From NCBI RefSeq assembly GCF_042242105.1, contig NC_092034.1, forward strand, positions 1,398,644-1,462,643: a stretch of DNA of 64,000 bases. Reading direction: 5' to 3'. The notes under the pieces are model-generated. The model was not told the origin of the DNA and searched no databases. It saw nothing but the letters and a program-made list of their open reading frames with translations. The DNA is from Pempheris klunzingeri (taxonomy: Eukaryota; Chordata; Actinopteri; Acropomatiformes; Pempheridae). This document shows, piece after piece, positions 1 to 13,300 of this stretch (the stretch's first letter is position 1; the number at the start of each line of letters is the position of its first letter). Position numbers and translations under genes: made by a program.

Positions 1-19
1 ATTGAGTTTGACACCCCCG
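1..19. mobile_element. Possible right end of a hAT-type DNA transposon
   Basis: The first bases read TTGAGTTTGACACCCCCG, the reverse complement of the CAGGGGTGTCAAACTCA-like terminus common in fish hAT elements. Only this end is in the window, so the element body and the 8-bp target duplication cannot be checked. Confidence 0.3.
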
Positions 20-317
20 GTCTAGCCTGGTCCCTCTTCCTCTCTCTTGCCAAATGATCACTTGTAAAGTGTGCCGAATTAGCTTTTAGCGCCTCCCGAT
101 GGCCACGTACCCATGAACATACAGCCAACGGTTTCTCAGGCAAGTTCTGCATCTTTGTTTCATGGTTTCAAACTGTGTTTCTGGATGTTTGTTCGCCATG
201 TGCGACAGCTGCAACGAAAAACGTGCTTCTCGTGTCTGTGTGTGAGATTTGAGCTCAGAGCCTCGTTAAAGTTAACACATTCACCGAAGGGTGGTCGAAA
301 CGTCGAGCAGTTTTTCA

Positions 318-3790
<3,473 letters not shown>

Positions 3791-4604
3791 GGTCAAAACT
3801 CTCCCTGCGAGTAGGTACAATGCACACTAAACACAGAGGCCCACCCCCTTCCAGCGGCCCCCATAGGAGCTTATTTAGGAAATATATAGTTTTAATCTTG
3901 TTTCAGGTGTGCTATTTATTAATATATAAATTATGTATTGTAACCAAGCAAGACAGAAGTTACAGCACACATAAGCTAACTGATGGTTTGATCGATTGAT
4001 CATTGGTAATGTTGAGACGCTTCATCATGCTTGTAGTGTTGAAAAGTTGTGACCATAGAGTGACTTTAGATAAATAATTTCCCATTTATTTGCACCTGGG
4101 TTAACTAAACTAACTTCACTTAACTAAAATCTAATAATTAATCCAATAATAATAATGTCCAATACCCCTGTAAAAAATAAAATCAGAATTTAATTTGTCA
4201 TTAAAGGTTTTGTTATACAGTTGGTTTAAATGTTCATGTGCACACCCACATTTACAGACTCACTAATGGTTTAAACACCTTTTAATACAGTTTTCTCCAC
4301 TTATTTTAGATATTCAAAGCGGTGTGCTAACCCTACTTTATGCTGGATGTCTTATCATCTGAAGGTCAATTTAACACTAAATTGCAGATCAAACTAGGCA
4401 GATAACACTTGAAGCCAAACAACAAAACTCAACTGAAGCTTAAAAAAGTTGGATCTTTATTGTAAAAGCAAAACAAAAAACTCTTAGGATCGTGGGAACG
4501 TCCTCTCGGAGCACAGCTCACCGTCGACCTGCAGGAGCAGAGAGAAAATAAAATCAGCCCACAGAAAAAACGTTGAGGTTTTTGGTCACAACTAGAAGTG
4601 AATT

Positions 4605-4695
4605 CGCTCAGACATCCAAGGAAGGTTTGGGCCGTCTTTGGTCGTCAGACCTCTGGTGGAAACTACGAATGGCAGGAAGTAATGTCATCACAGCG
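4605..4695 (-). ncRNA. snord14: Box C/D snoRNA U14 (SNORD14), copy 1
   Basis: 91 nt on the minus strand. Box C GTGATGA is at nt 5-11, box D CTGA at nt 85-88, and the CGC/GCG ends form the terminal stem. Internal CATTCGTAGTTTCCACCAGA and CCTTGGATGTCTGA are the two conserved U14 segments. The CCTTGGATG domain pairs with 18S rRNA near its 5' end during early cleavage; the GTAGTTTCCACC segment guides 2'-O-methylation of 18S. The snoRNA 3' end is 76 nt upstream of the 3' splice site at 4528. Confidence 0.93.
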
Positions 4696-4736
4696 AGCAC
4701 ACATTACAGCTGGGTTACATTCAGTGAGAAGTCAGT

Positions 4737-4979
4737 CACCAGACTTCATTAACAAAAACAGGGATTTAAGCTCAGAACACAGGAGCTGTTGCCTCGATTG
4801 GTTGGACTGTTTGTGTTAGTGTGCGCTCCCAAAATAATGAGTTTAATCTGAATTCACCCTTGAAAAACACCAAAGTTACTCAGTAACACAAACAAATGAA
4901 CCAATCAGGGCAGCTGGAGGACAAGCACCTCATGTGTTCTGTGAGCTAAAATTCCTGTTTTTGTGAATGGAGTCTGGTT
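4737..4979. mobile_element. Palindromic MITE-like element, copy 1
   Basis: The left end CACCAGACTTCATTAACAAA and the right end TTTGTGAATGGAGTCTGGTT are inverted repeats, with inner arms GGGATTTAAGCTC and GAGCTAAAATTCC. No coding sequence lies between. It sits in the last intron of the U14 host gene. Confidence 0.65.
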
Positions 4980-5143
4980 TAAACCGAGTAGGAACCAGAG
5001 AGGATACACACCAGCTGTGGCGCTGACTCAAGTCGACACGACAGCACGGCCGCTGAGGCCTTCAGCCTGAAAGAGAGACGAAGATGAAGTTAGTTCTGAG
5101 AGCAGAAAGAGATGCTGTGAGACAGTTACAGCCTTTGATTGTT

Positions 5144-5234
5144 CGCTCAGACATCCAAGGAAGGTTTGGGCCGTCTTTGGTCGTCAGACCTCTGGTGGAA
5201 ACTACGAATGGCAGGAAGTAATGTCATCACAGCG
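5144..5234 (-). ncRNA. snord14: Box C/D snoRNA U14 (SNORD14), copy 2
   Basis: Identical in all 91 positions to the other five copies, with the same box C, box D and terminal stem. It lies 77 nt upstream of the acceptor at 5066. Its right flank differs from copies 1, 4 and 5, which marks a recombination edge of the local duplication. Confidence 0.93.
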
Positions 5235-5435
5235 AGCTGCAGGCGTTCGATCTGAACTGGATTTCTAAACTCTAACATGTTGCTCAGAAAAGACAAATAC
5301 AGACCTGCTGTCACCGCCGCCGCCTCCTGTGACCACGCAGGCGTCTGGAGAGGTAGTCCACCCTGAACGTGACAAGACGACGTGTTAGTTCTGAAGCCAA
5401 AAGACAAACCGATCATATTCACTGCTTTTAAAATT

Positions 5436-5526
5436 CGCTCAGACATCCAAGGAAGGTTTGGGCCGTCTTTGGTCGTCAGACCTCTGGTGGAAACTACGAA
5501 TGGCAGGAAGTAATGTCATCACAGCG
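5436..5526 (-). ncRNA. snord14: Box C/D snoRNA U14 (SNORD14), copy 3
   Basis: The 91-nt sequence is identical to the others, but both flanks are unique. It lies 73 nt upstream of the acceptor at 5362. AATT on one side and AATT on the other could lengthen the terminal stem. Confidence 0.93.
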
Positions 5527-5844
5527 AATTGTGGCAAACAGGTAGACAGAAGCCAAATGACACTTTATATCCACAGTCAAAGCCCCTGATGGGCTCCTGT
5601 TCAGCTCATTTCTGGGTCTCAAAGGCAAATTCTGATTCTTATGGGACCGTTTCTGCTGAATTTAAGACCAGGAAGAAAAACAAACAGGCTAAAACGACCA
5701 GTATTTCAGAAAGTGCTCAAATGTGTTTGATTTCTAAATCAGTAATCTGGCCAGAGATGTTTTACCATTAGGTCTGCAAGTAACAATCATTCATTATTAC
5801 CATTAACTTCATCATCTTTTACATGTAAGTTAGTGTTTCTGTGT

Positions 5845-5915
5845 CTTGTGTCCCTGTAAAGCACTTTGAAGAGCCTCGTGTCTGAAAGGTGCCGTACTAA
5901 ATAAACGTGCTCATT
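5845..5915 (+). repeat. Retroposon-type 3' tail
   Basis: GTAAAGCACTTTGAAGAGCC followed by ACTAAATAAACGTG resembles the common tail of fish SINE/LINE copies. A related tail lies at 9013-9065. No element body was recognised upstream of either. Confidence 0.4.
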
Positions 5916-6460
5916 GTTCAATAGTTCCCCACAGCCCAGGGAGACATAATCAGCTTGTTTTATCCTACCAACACACCAAAAACCTCAACTGGTGTCATTT
6001 AACAAAGGACTTCAACACCTTTTCTAGAGTCAAATTCAGGCGTTTTCCAGCATTTCATGGCTGCAACAAACCAAATATACCCCAGTCAGTTCATTCATCC
6101 AAAGAGAAACATTTTCAGCCAGGTTGTAAATCAATGCAGTGGATTTTCAAGCACTTTTTAAACCAAAATTATAAGAAATTTCAAGGATTTCCAGCACCCA
6201 TATAAACCCTGAGTCCTCCCTCACGTGTGACAAAGAGTGAACTTCCTGACTGTTACAATAAGTTCGAACACTAAGGTTTAAATCTATTGGTCTCCTATTA
6301 ACCTTTAATAAAATTAAAATAGGCCTTTGAACACACCTGGGGGGCTTCACAGCCTTCAGAAGACTCCAGACATCCCCTTCACATCGAACCTGTGAAAGGA
6401 AAATGTGAGGAAGTTATTTTCACAACATCAGAGACAGAGACTATCACTTTTCCCTTCGCT

Positions 6461-6551
6461 CGCTCAGACATCCAAGGAAGGTTTGGGCCGTCTTTGGTCG
6501 TCAGACCTCTGGTGGAAACTACGAATGGCAGGAAGTAATGTCATCACAGCG
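6461..6551 (-). ncRNA. snord14: Box C/D snoRNA U14 (SNORD14), copy 4
   Basis: Identical 91-nt sequence, 71 nt upstream of the acceptor at 6389. The sequence on its high-coordinate side matches that of copy 1 for about 450 bp. GCT before and AGC after extend the terminal stem. Confidence 0.93.
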
Positions 6552-6592
6552 AGCACACTTTACAGCTGGGTTACATTCAGTGAAAAATCAGT

Positions 6593-6834
6593 CACCAGAC
6601 TTCATTAACAAAAACAGGGATTTAAGCTCAGAACACAGGAGCTGCTGCCTTGATTGGGTGGACCGTTTCTGTTATTGTATGCTCCCAAAATAATGAGTTT
6701 AATCTGAATTCACCCTTGAAAAACACCAAAGTTACTCAGTAACACAAACAAATGAACCAATCAGGGCAGCTGGAGGACAAGCACCTCATGTGTTCTGTGA
6801 GCTAAAATTCCTGTTTTTGTGAATGGAGTCTGGT
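6593..6834. mobile_element. Palindromic MITE-like element, copy 2
   Basis: Same inverted-repeat element as at 4737, carried along in the duplication of the exon/snoRNA unit. It differs from copy 1 at scattered positions, whereas the U14 copies on either side do not differ. Confidence 0.65.
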
Positions 6835-6999
6835 TTAAACCGAGTAGGAACCAGAGAGGATACACACCAGCTGTGGCGCTGACTCAAGTCAACACGGCAG
6901 CACGGCCGCCGAGGCCTTCAGCCTGAAAGAGAGACGAAGATGAAGTTAGTTCTGAGAGCAGAAAGAGACGCTGCGAGACAGTTACAGCCTTTGATTGTT

Positions 7000-7090
7000 C
7001 GCTCAGACATCCAAGGAAGGTTTGGGCCGTCTTTGGTCGTCAGACCTCTGGTGGAAACTACGAATGGCAGGAAGTAATGTCATCACAGCG
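7000..7090 (-). ncRNA. snord14: Box C/D snoRNA U14 (SNORD14), copy 5
   Basis: Identical 91-nt sequence, 77 nt upstream of the acceptor at 6922. The left flank matches copy 2 and the right flank matches copies 1 and 4. The unit therefore looks exchanged within the snoRNA itself. Confidence 0.93.
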
Positions 7091-7170
7091 AGCACACATT
7101 ACAGCTGGGTTACATTCAGCGATAAATCAAAGTCAAACTCAACTAACCTTTTTTTTTTAAATTTCTGAGT

Positions 7171-7412
7171 CACCAGACTTCATTAACAAAAACAGGGATT
7201 TTAACTCAGAACACAGGAGCTGCTGCCTCGATTGGTTGGACTGTTTGTGTTATTGTGCGCTCCCAAAATAATGAGTTTAATCTGAATTCACCCTTGAAAA
7301 ACACCAAAGTTACTCATTAACACAAAGAAAAGAACCAATCAATGCAGCAGTAGGATAAAGCACATCATGCGTTTGGTGAGCTAAAATTCCTGTTTTTGTG
7401 AATGGAGTCTGG
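7171..7412. mobile_element. Palindromic MITE-like element, copy 3
   Basis: Third and most diverged copy of the same element. Extra T-rich sequence lies before it (about 7118-7165). Homology to the other units stops just after its right arm, which marks the limit of the duplicated block. Confidence 0.6.
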
Positions 7413-7838
7413 CGTGTTTGCTGAGAGCGATATAAGGGCTGGTGACACCATCTTATAAAAGGCTCTCAGACCTGTGGATGGGCATCTTTCACTTCAGACT
7501 TATTGATTATTCAATTAAACAAAAAGCCCTATCCTGGTGATATTTGGTCTTAGTCAGCCTTCTGTTGGCACACAGTAGAATAATATAAGTTATAAGTACT
7601 TTTAAGCTTAAAAAAGTACCGTTAATGGGACTGAAACACACTCACCTGTCCAGTCATCATGTGCTCAGGTCGTTCTGACCGACGTCTCTCTGCCGAGACA
7701 TTCCTGCAGTTAAAAAGGCCAGAAAACAAGAAGTCAGTGAAGTGAAAGTCATCTTTGTCTTGCTTCTCCCCTGTAGCTACTGGGACCATGAACACTAACA
7801 CCATCAGTAGGAGTGACACATGCTGCTTTAGAGAAAAG

Positions 7839-7929
7839 CGCTCAGACATCCAAGGAAGGTTTGGGCCGTCTTTGGTCGTCAGACCTCTGGTGGAAACTAC
7901 GAATGGCAGGAAGTAATGTCATCACAGCG
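7839..7929 (-). ncRNA. snord14: Box C/D snoRNA U14 (SNORD14), copy 6
   Basis: Identical 91-nt sequence in the intron between exons 8050-7987 and 7703-7646. Its 3' end is 135 nt from the acceptor I chose, further than the other five. Either this intron is exceptional or a nearer acceptor is used. Confidence 0.9.
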
Positions 7930-8824
7930 CTGAAGGAAATAAATCATTTAAATTAAATAAAGAAATTTAAATAAATGTCCTCTGACCTCGTCTGGCCTCC
8001 CCACAGGTGATGCCGGCATCCTCAGCAGACCGAAGCCACAGGTGTGAGGTCTGGAAAGGAGAAAATCAGTAATTCAGTTCATCTTTTCACATAACGTAAT
8101 TTAAAGTGCTGTATTTCCCCACTAAATGGAAAGTAAGGAGCAAAAGCCCTAATGGGATGTTAGACAAATCCATGCTGAACTCCACTGTATTTTCTATCAA
8201 TTTTACGGATCTGTACTGAGCATGTGATCCCCACGTGTGCTGCTGCTGGAAACTTCAGGAGCAAACACACTGAAGGTTTTAGCCACTTCGTCTCTTCCTG
8301 GTTGCAAACTTTTTAAAAAACAGCGCGTGGAAGCATCAGATTGATCCCAAACACAGGCTCAGTTCGGCCTGTCCGGGGGCGGTACACACGTTTTAAACCG
8401 GTTCATTACCCACATTGTAACACGGGGATCTGCTTTAAACAGCAGCCGATAACTGTGGCTGTACAGTTCAGATTAATCTCCGCATTAAAAACTGAATAAC
8501 ATCAAATAAAATCGTCGCCATTAATGTTTTAGACTAAAATGTGGAGAAACTTTCAGTGAGGTTCGGTGCTGCGACAATCTGCGCCCATCCGTGAAATAAG
8601 CTCCCCGTTTCTGGAAAACGTCGCCATCTTGGACTTCTACACAGTCAGATTAACATGTTTAATTTAACATTTGAGCACTTAAATTAGGATTAAAGTCACA
8701 TTTACCGTCAGATGTTTGCAGAGAGCTGCTGCTCGGACCCCTGCGTCGGTTCAAGTGACCGCGGTGGAGGGTTCCGCTGCTTTTAGCTCCAGCATGGCGG
8801 CTGTGCAGCGGCCTCGTGGTGCCT

Positions 8825-8840
8825 CAGCGCCCCCTGCTGG
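8825..8840 (-). promoter_or_regulatory. CTCF-like motif, minus orientation
   Basis: CAGCGCCCCCTGCTGG matches the reverse complement of the CTCF core. It sits at the 5' end of the snoRNA host gene, between that gene and TRIM2. From here to about 9600 I see only a retroposon-like tail near 9050 and no gene. Confidence 0.4.
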
Positions 8841-9732
8841 CCCGGAGGAGCCACTGCACAGCGGCCAGTGGTGAATCTGCAGGTAGACAAGACAAGAGAG
8901 ACTTTATCACAGCAACAGAGGACACAGAGTTTAGGATGTCTGTTGTTTCTCTTTATGATCTCATTTATGGTTTTATAATATTCACTGTTTTTGATTCTCT
9001 TTTGCCCCCGTAAAGCACTTTGTGACGCTGTTCTGTGAAAAGTGCTGCACTAAATAAACTTCCTTTCTATTTTTTTTTTTACATATATTGGGTCTGAAAT
9101 GACGTAATAATGGAAGTGTGAACGGTCGGCTGTTGGCCTAATCATTGCATCCTTTGGAGCAACTGTGGAAACATTTAGGAGAAGATCCCCAAACACACCA
9201 GACTCCATTGGCAAAAGCAGTAAAACAGGAGAAGCTGGTCTCCTGCTGACGGTCACTTAGTTTGGCGTTATCATATTTTACACAAACATTGTGTTGGATC
9301 TGAGCCGATCACCTGAAACACCAAAGTCACATAATGACAAACAGACTAACCGATCGATACGTGTGGTGTCGCAGTGGTAAACCAGTAACTGACTGTAACT
9401 GAATACAAAGATGTAAAAAATAGTTCCCAGTTAACCTGAGGTGGCTTTTAGACCATTTACCATGAAATTGGGAAAACGAGAAAATGAGGAAAGGGAGGAG
9501 GTAAAAATAAAGAAATGATTTATTCGTTTAAAAAATAAGAAATGTTCAGTTGGCAGAAGTGAGTTCAGAGTTCAGGGGGGTGAGAGACATCAGGATAAAC
9601 AGAGAGAGAGAGAATTATACGCTCACTCCGTCAGCTGACAGCTGGACGGGCCAATCACCTCCCTCCTTGCCTCCCTCCTCTTGCTCCCCATTGGTGGATG
9701 CTGCAGAGAGGCCCGATGGATGCAAGCCTCCC

Positions 9733-9778
9733 TCCTCCTCCTCCTCCTCCTCCTCCTCCTCCTCCTCCTCCTCCTCCC
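9733..9778. repeat. (TCC)n microsatellite
   Basis: About 15 TCC units, with CT-rich and CA-rich tracts following to 9900. All long open frames here are repeat artefacts. The tract lies just upstream of the candidate first exon at 9926. Confidence 0.95.
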
Positions 9779-9925
9779 CACACCCCCACCCTTCCTCAGT
9801 CTGGTGCTGCTGCTGCTGCAAGCTGCTGGTGTTGCCGTGACGATGATATCCTCCTCCCCCCCCCCTCCCACACACTCACACACACACACACAGCAGAGAG
9901 GAGAGGGAGCGAACAGGACGGTATC

Positions 9926-10272
9926 ATGACGCGATGGCTTCAGGCTGGAAAACTCACACTAATGGCCTGCGTCTTAGGAAAACATGGTGAGTGCTGGCTT
10001 TCTGTTTTATGGGGTGAGAGGATGGATAGGGAGATGGATGGATGACGGACAGGCGGACGGAGGGACGGATGGATGGATGGAGGGAGGGATGGATGGATGG
10101 AGGAATGTTTGGGCATGACAACAGCATCTGCAGCATGCTGTGCCTTCCTGAGAAGGAGGGATGAGGGAGACGGGGAGAGACCGAGGGGGAGATGAGGATG
10201 GACAGATTGCAGGATGAACAAGGGTGGAGGACGACAAGATGAACGCACACACAGACTGATCCACCTCAGCTT

Positions 10273-10313
<41 letters not shown>

Positions 10314-13300
10314 AGGCCTGTATGTGCTGCATGTTAGCATCCTGAGTGCTAACAGTAACAGGAGGTACGTCACTCCTGGAACTGAACACAGGGCTGATGG
10401 ATCACCTGCTGGGCCCTCAGACCTGAGCCTCGGTATGAAGGTACAATAATATTTCAATCAAACGGCTCCGAAGAGACACGAAACGACAATAAAGACACGA
10501 GAAACAACCACAAAGAGGCCAAAACAACCAAAAAGAGACGAGCACAAACAACCACGGAGAGTCACAACAGCTCTGCAGAGACACAAAGATTCTCAACCAA
10601 GCTGCAGATCTTTGGGAAACTGTCTCCATCTACCAGCATCACAGTTCCCTGTCATGTAAACATGATGGAAAGCTCCTGTGTGGTGGACTGTGTGATATCT
10701 GTGGCTCCTCTTGAGGGGAACTCTTCAAATTTGGCACAAACGTCCACTTGGGCTGGTGGGAAAAGGTCACTGTGACCTCACACAACAAGAGTCCAACCGG
10801 ATGAAATGATGGATATTTCACGTTTGATATGACGCACACACACACATGGGAGGTAGGAATTCTAGTTTTAGTTTAGTTTAGATTGTTTCCTAAACAGTAA
10901 GGTGAACAGCTACAGGAGGCGACAGGAAGTCAGACAGACAAATGGCAAAGAGAATCCGCTCAGTTTTCAAAATAAAAGCCCCCCTGCAGACTGTCAGTGG
11001 TATATTCCAGCAGCACATCAGTATTATTCTCTAATGGGGGGGCACCAGGCCAGACGTCAGCCGCTCAGAGGGTTTTTAACACCATGACGACCAGAGGTTC
11101 ATCTGGGATGGAGAAACACTCTGACTGTGACTTTAGCTGCTGTCTGTAGCTGCAGCACAACAAAGCAGGAAGTACATCCAAGAAACACATTTAAAGCAGC
11201 AGAAGAAGAAACGCTGCCTGTTTGATCCTGTTAGAGACACATTTAAAGCAGCAGAAGAAGAAACAAGGCCTGTTTGATCCTGTTAGAAACACATTTAAAG
11301 CAGCAGAAGAAGAAACGAGGCCTGTTTGATCCTGTTAGAAACACATTTAAAGCAGCAGAAGAAGAAACATGGCCTGTTTGATCCTGTTAGAAACGCGTTT
11401 AAAGCAGCAGAAGAAGAAACGCGGCCTGTTTGATCCCGTTAGAAACGCGTTTAAAGCAGCAGAAGAAGAAACGCGGCCTGTTTGATCCCGTTAGAGACGC
11501 GTTTAAAGCAGCAGAAGAAGAAACGAGGCCTGTTTGATCCCGTTAGAAACACGTTTAAAGCAGCAGAAGAAGAAGAAACGCGGCCTGTTTGATCCCGTTA
11601 GAAACACGTTTAAAGCAGCAGAAGAAGAAGAAACGCGACAATGCAACTAACTCAGAGTAATTTCCATTGTGGGCAAACAACAATATATAGTATATAATAA
11701 CGTTAAAAAACACAATTTAAGACAAAACCAATTTAAAAAAGGTTTTGTTATAGAGTAGTCGTTCAAAACTGGATTTTATTTGTATTTGTATGTTATTTTG
11801 ACCACCAGGGGGCAGCAGAACAAGGTGTGAACACAACATCGACATATTCTTCCACCCCATGAAGTGCTAATTAGCGTGCTAACAAAGAGCAGCGGTATCA
11901 TTGGTTAGAAGTCCAATATTCTCTCTCTTTTAGCTCTGTTTTTGTTCTCCACCACCTCCTCGGTGGCTCTTCGGCAGCTAAATGCTCCACTGTCACAAAT
12001 GTGAAACCCAAACTGCACATTTTCAACACACATCTTGATATCTTTCCGCAAAGGTTCTCCATCTGGACAATCCTAAAATCCTCCTGGGAGTGTAAAACCC
12101 TCTTTTAAACATCATTTGTTGCATCACCAAAAGAAAAGCAGATGAGTGAATACACGGGAAAGCCGGCTACAAAGGACAGACGGAGGAGAGAGAGTGTGAG
12201 AGCCCTGCAGAAAGACAAAGCAGAAATAGACTGGCCATGAACTTTCCCATGGGAATATATATCGTATGAGCAGAGAGAGATCAGATTACCAGCGTATGTG
12301 TGACCACAGCATACGTCAGCTGGATTTTCTCCTGCCGGTAGATTCACTGATAAGTCCTTCACAAACTGGTTTGTCTCTCGTAGTGGATGCTGCTCACCTG
12401 AGATGAATTCTTATTGAGTTTCTGCCTTCTTAAAAAAAAAAAAAAATCCCATAACGTGGTAATGGCGTCTGGTTTGTTGAGCCACGATGACGTAAGTAGG
12501 ATTTTTTTTTTTTCTGAAATCACAAAATCAAGGAATTCAGTGGAAATGATTTGTTGCCGTTATGCGAATAGTTAAACGGATGTAAAACAGCTCGTTAGAT
12601 CAGATTAGATTTGGGAAAACTTTGGTCTGCTGTTGGCGCTAAAGTTTGTAGGGTTCATCCTGCAAGGACCACGACTTACCAAACCTAATGGACAATCCAT
12701 GTAATAGCTGTTGATGTATTAGAGTCTGGACTGAAGTGGTACAAAGACCAAAGAAGACTATTAAAGGGGCAGTTTGGATCATCTTCTCCACAGTCAGCGT
12801 GTTTCCTCCTTCCTACGTCGGCACAGACGCTGGAGCAGGAAATGGGATTTTAGCCTCGTATAAAAAGGCTCCACCCCCCAAAAGAATCTTGATTTTTGAT
12901 TTGTGAAACCATCACGTGAACCTCCATCTTGCCCGAACCCCGGCGGTTAGCTTCAGGCGACAGTGACATTCAAGAGCAGCAATGGCGGCTCCTAAAGAGG
13001 TTAGCACAGGATTACTTCAGTGAAAGAATGTTTCCTGAATGGCGGTTTCTAAAACAGTTCCCTGTGAATGACTTCCCAGATGGTTCTGCGTAACAAGCCA
13101 GTTGGGTCATCAGGTTTGTTGCCGTCAGACGGCCCTTTTCTGATGAGGAACTTAGCGCTCGCTTCAAAACCACCAGACTCCATTGAGAAAAGCAGTGATT
13201 TTACCTGACACATTAGTTCGGATTGTGTCCTTACAGTCACACAGTAAAGCAGAGGGAGAGCAGTCCAGCAGCTAACTTTTCCTGCTCATTAAAATCATGG

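Larger units (their letters stand above)
4440..8800 (-). ncRNA. Multi-exon non-coding host gene for six U14 (SNORD14) snoRNAs
   Basis: A spliced minus-strand unit. Exons inferred from splice sites are: first exon ending at 8705 (donor GTAAAT), 8050-7987, 7703-7646, 6922-6868, 6389-6337, 5362-5305, 5066-5012, and a last exon 4528 to about 4440 with AATAAA on the minus strand at 4461-4456. Internal exons are only 53-64 nt. No frame stays open across them: the ATG in exon 1 stops after about 13 codons and the ATG in exon 2 after about 23. Every intron from the second onward contains one U14 copy. This matches known snoRNA host genes: short non-coding exons, snoRNA in intron, spliced exons discarded. 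Exons 6922-6868 and 5066-5012 are duplicates of each other. GCCATCTTGG at 8621-8630 and GCCGCCATG (minus) near 8800 are YY1-like motifs, common in such promoters. The transcription start is not fixed. Confidence 0.8.

Noticed and set aside
5147-5446. 99-residue frame on the minus strand with repeated protein-like ends
   Set aside because: It is a chance frame through a U14 copy, an exon and another U14 copy.
4605-7929. The 91-bp repeat as a MITE or other mobile insertion
   Set aside because: The CGCT...AGCG ends first looked like terminal inverted repeats. Box C, box D, U14 sequence and fixed distance to splice acceptors show they are snoRNA genes and the ends are the terminal stem.
9550-10264. 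Several frames rich in Ser, Pro, Leu or Arg
   Set aside because: They are translations of TCC, GGAT and CA simple repeats on both strands.
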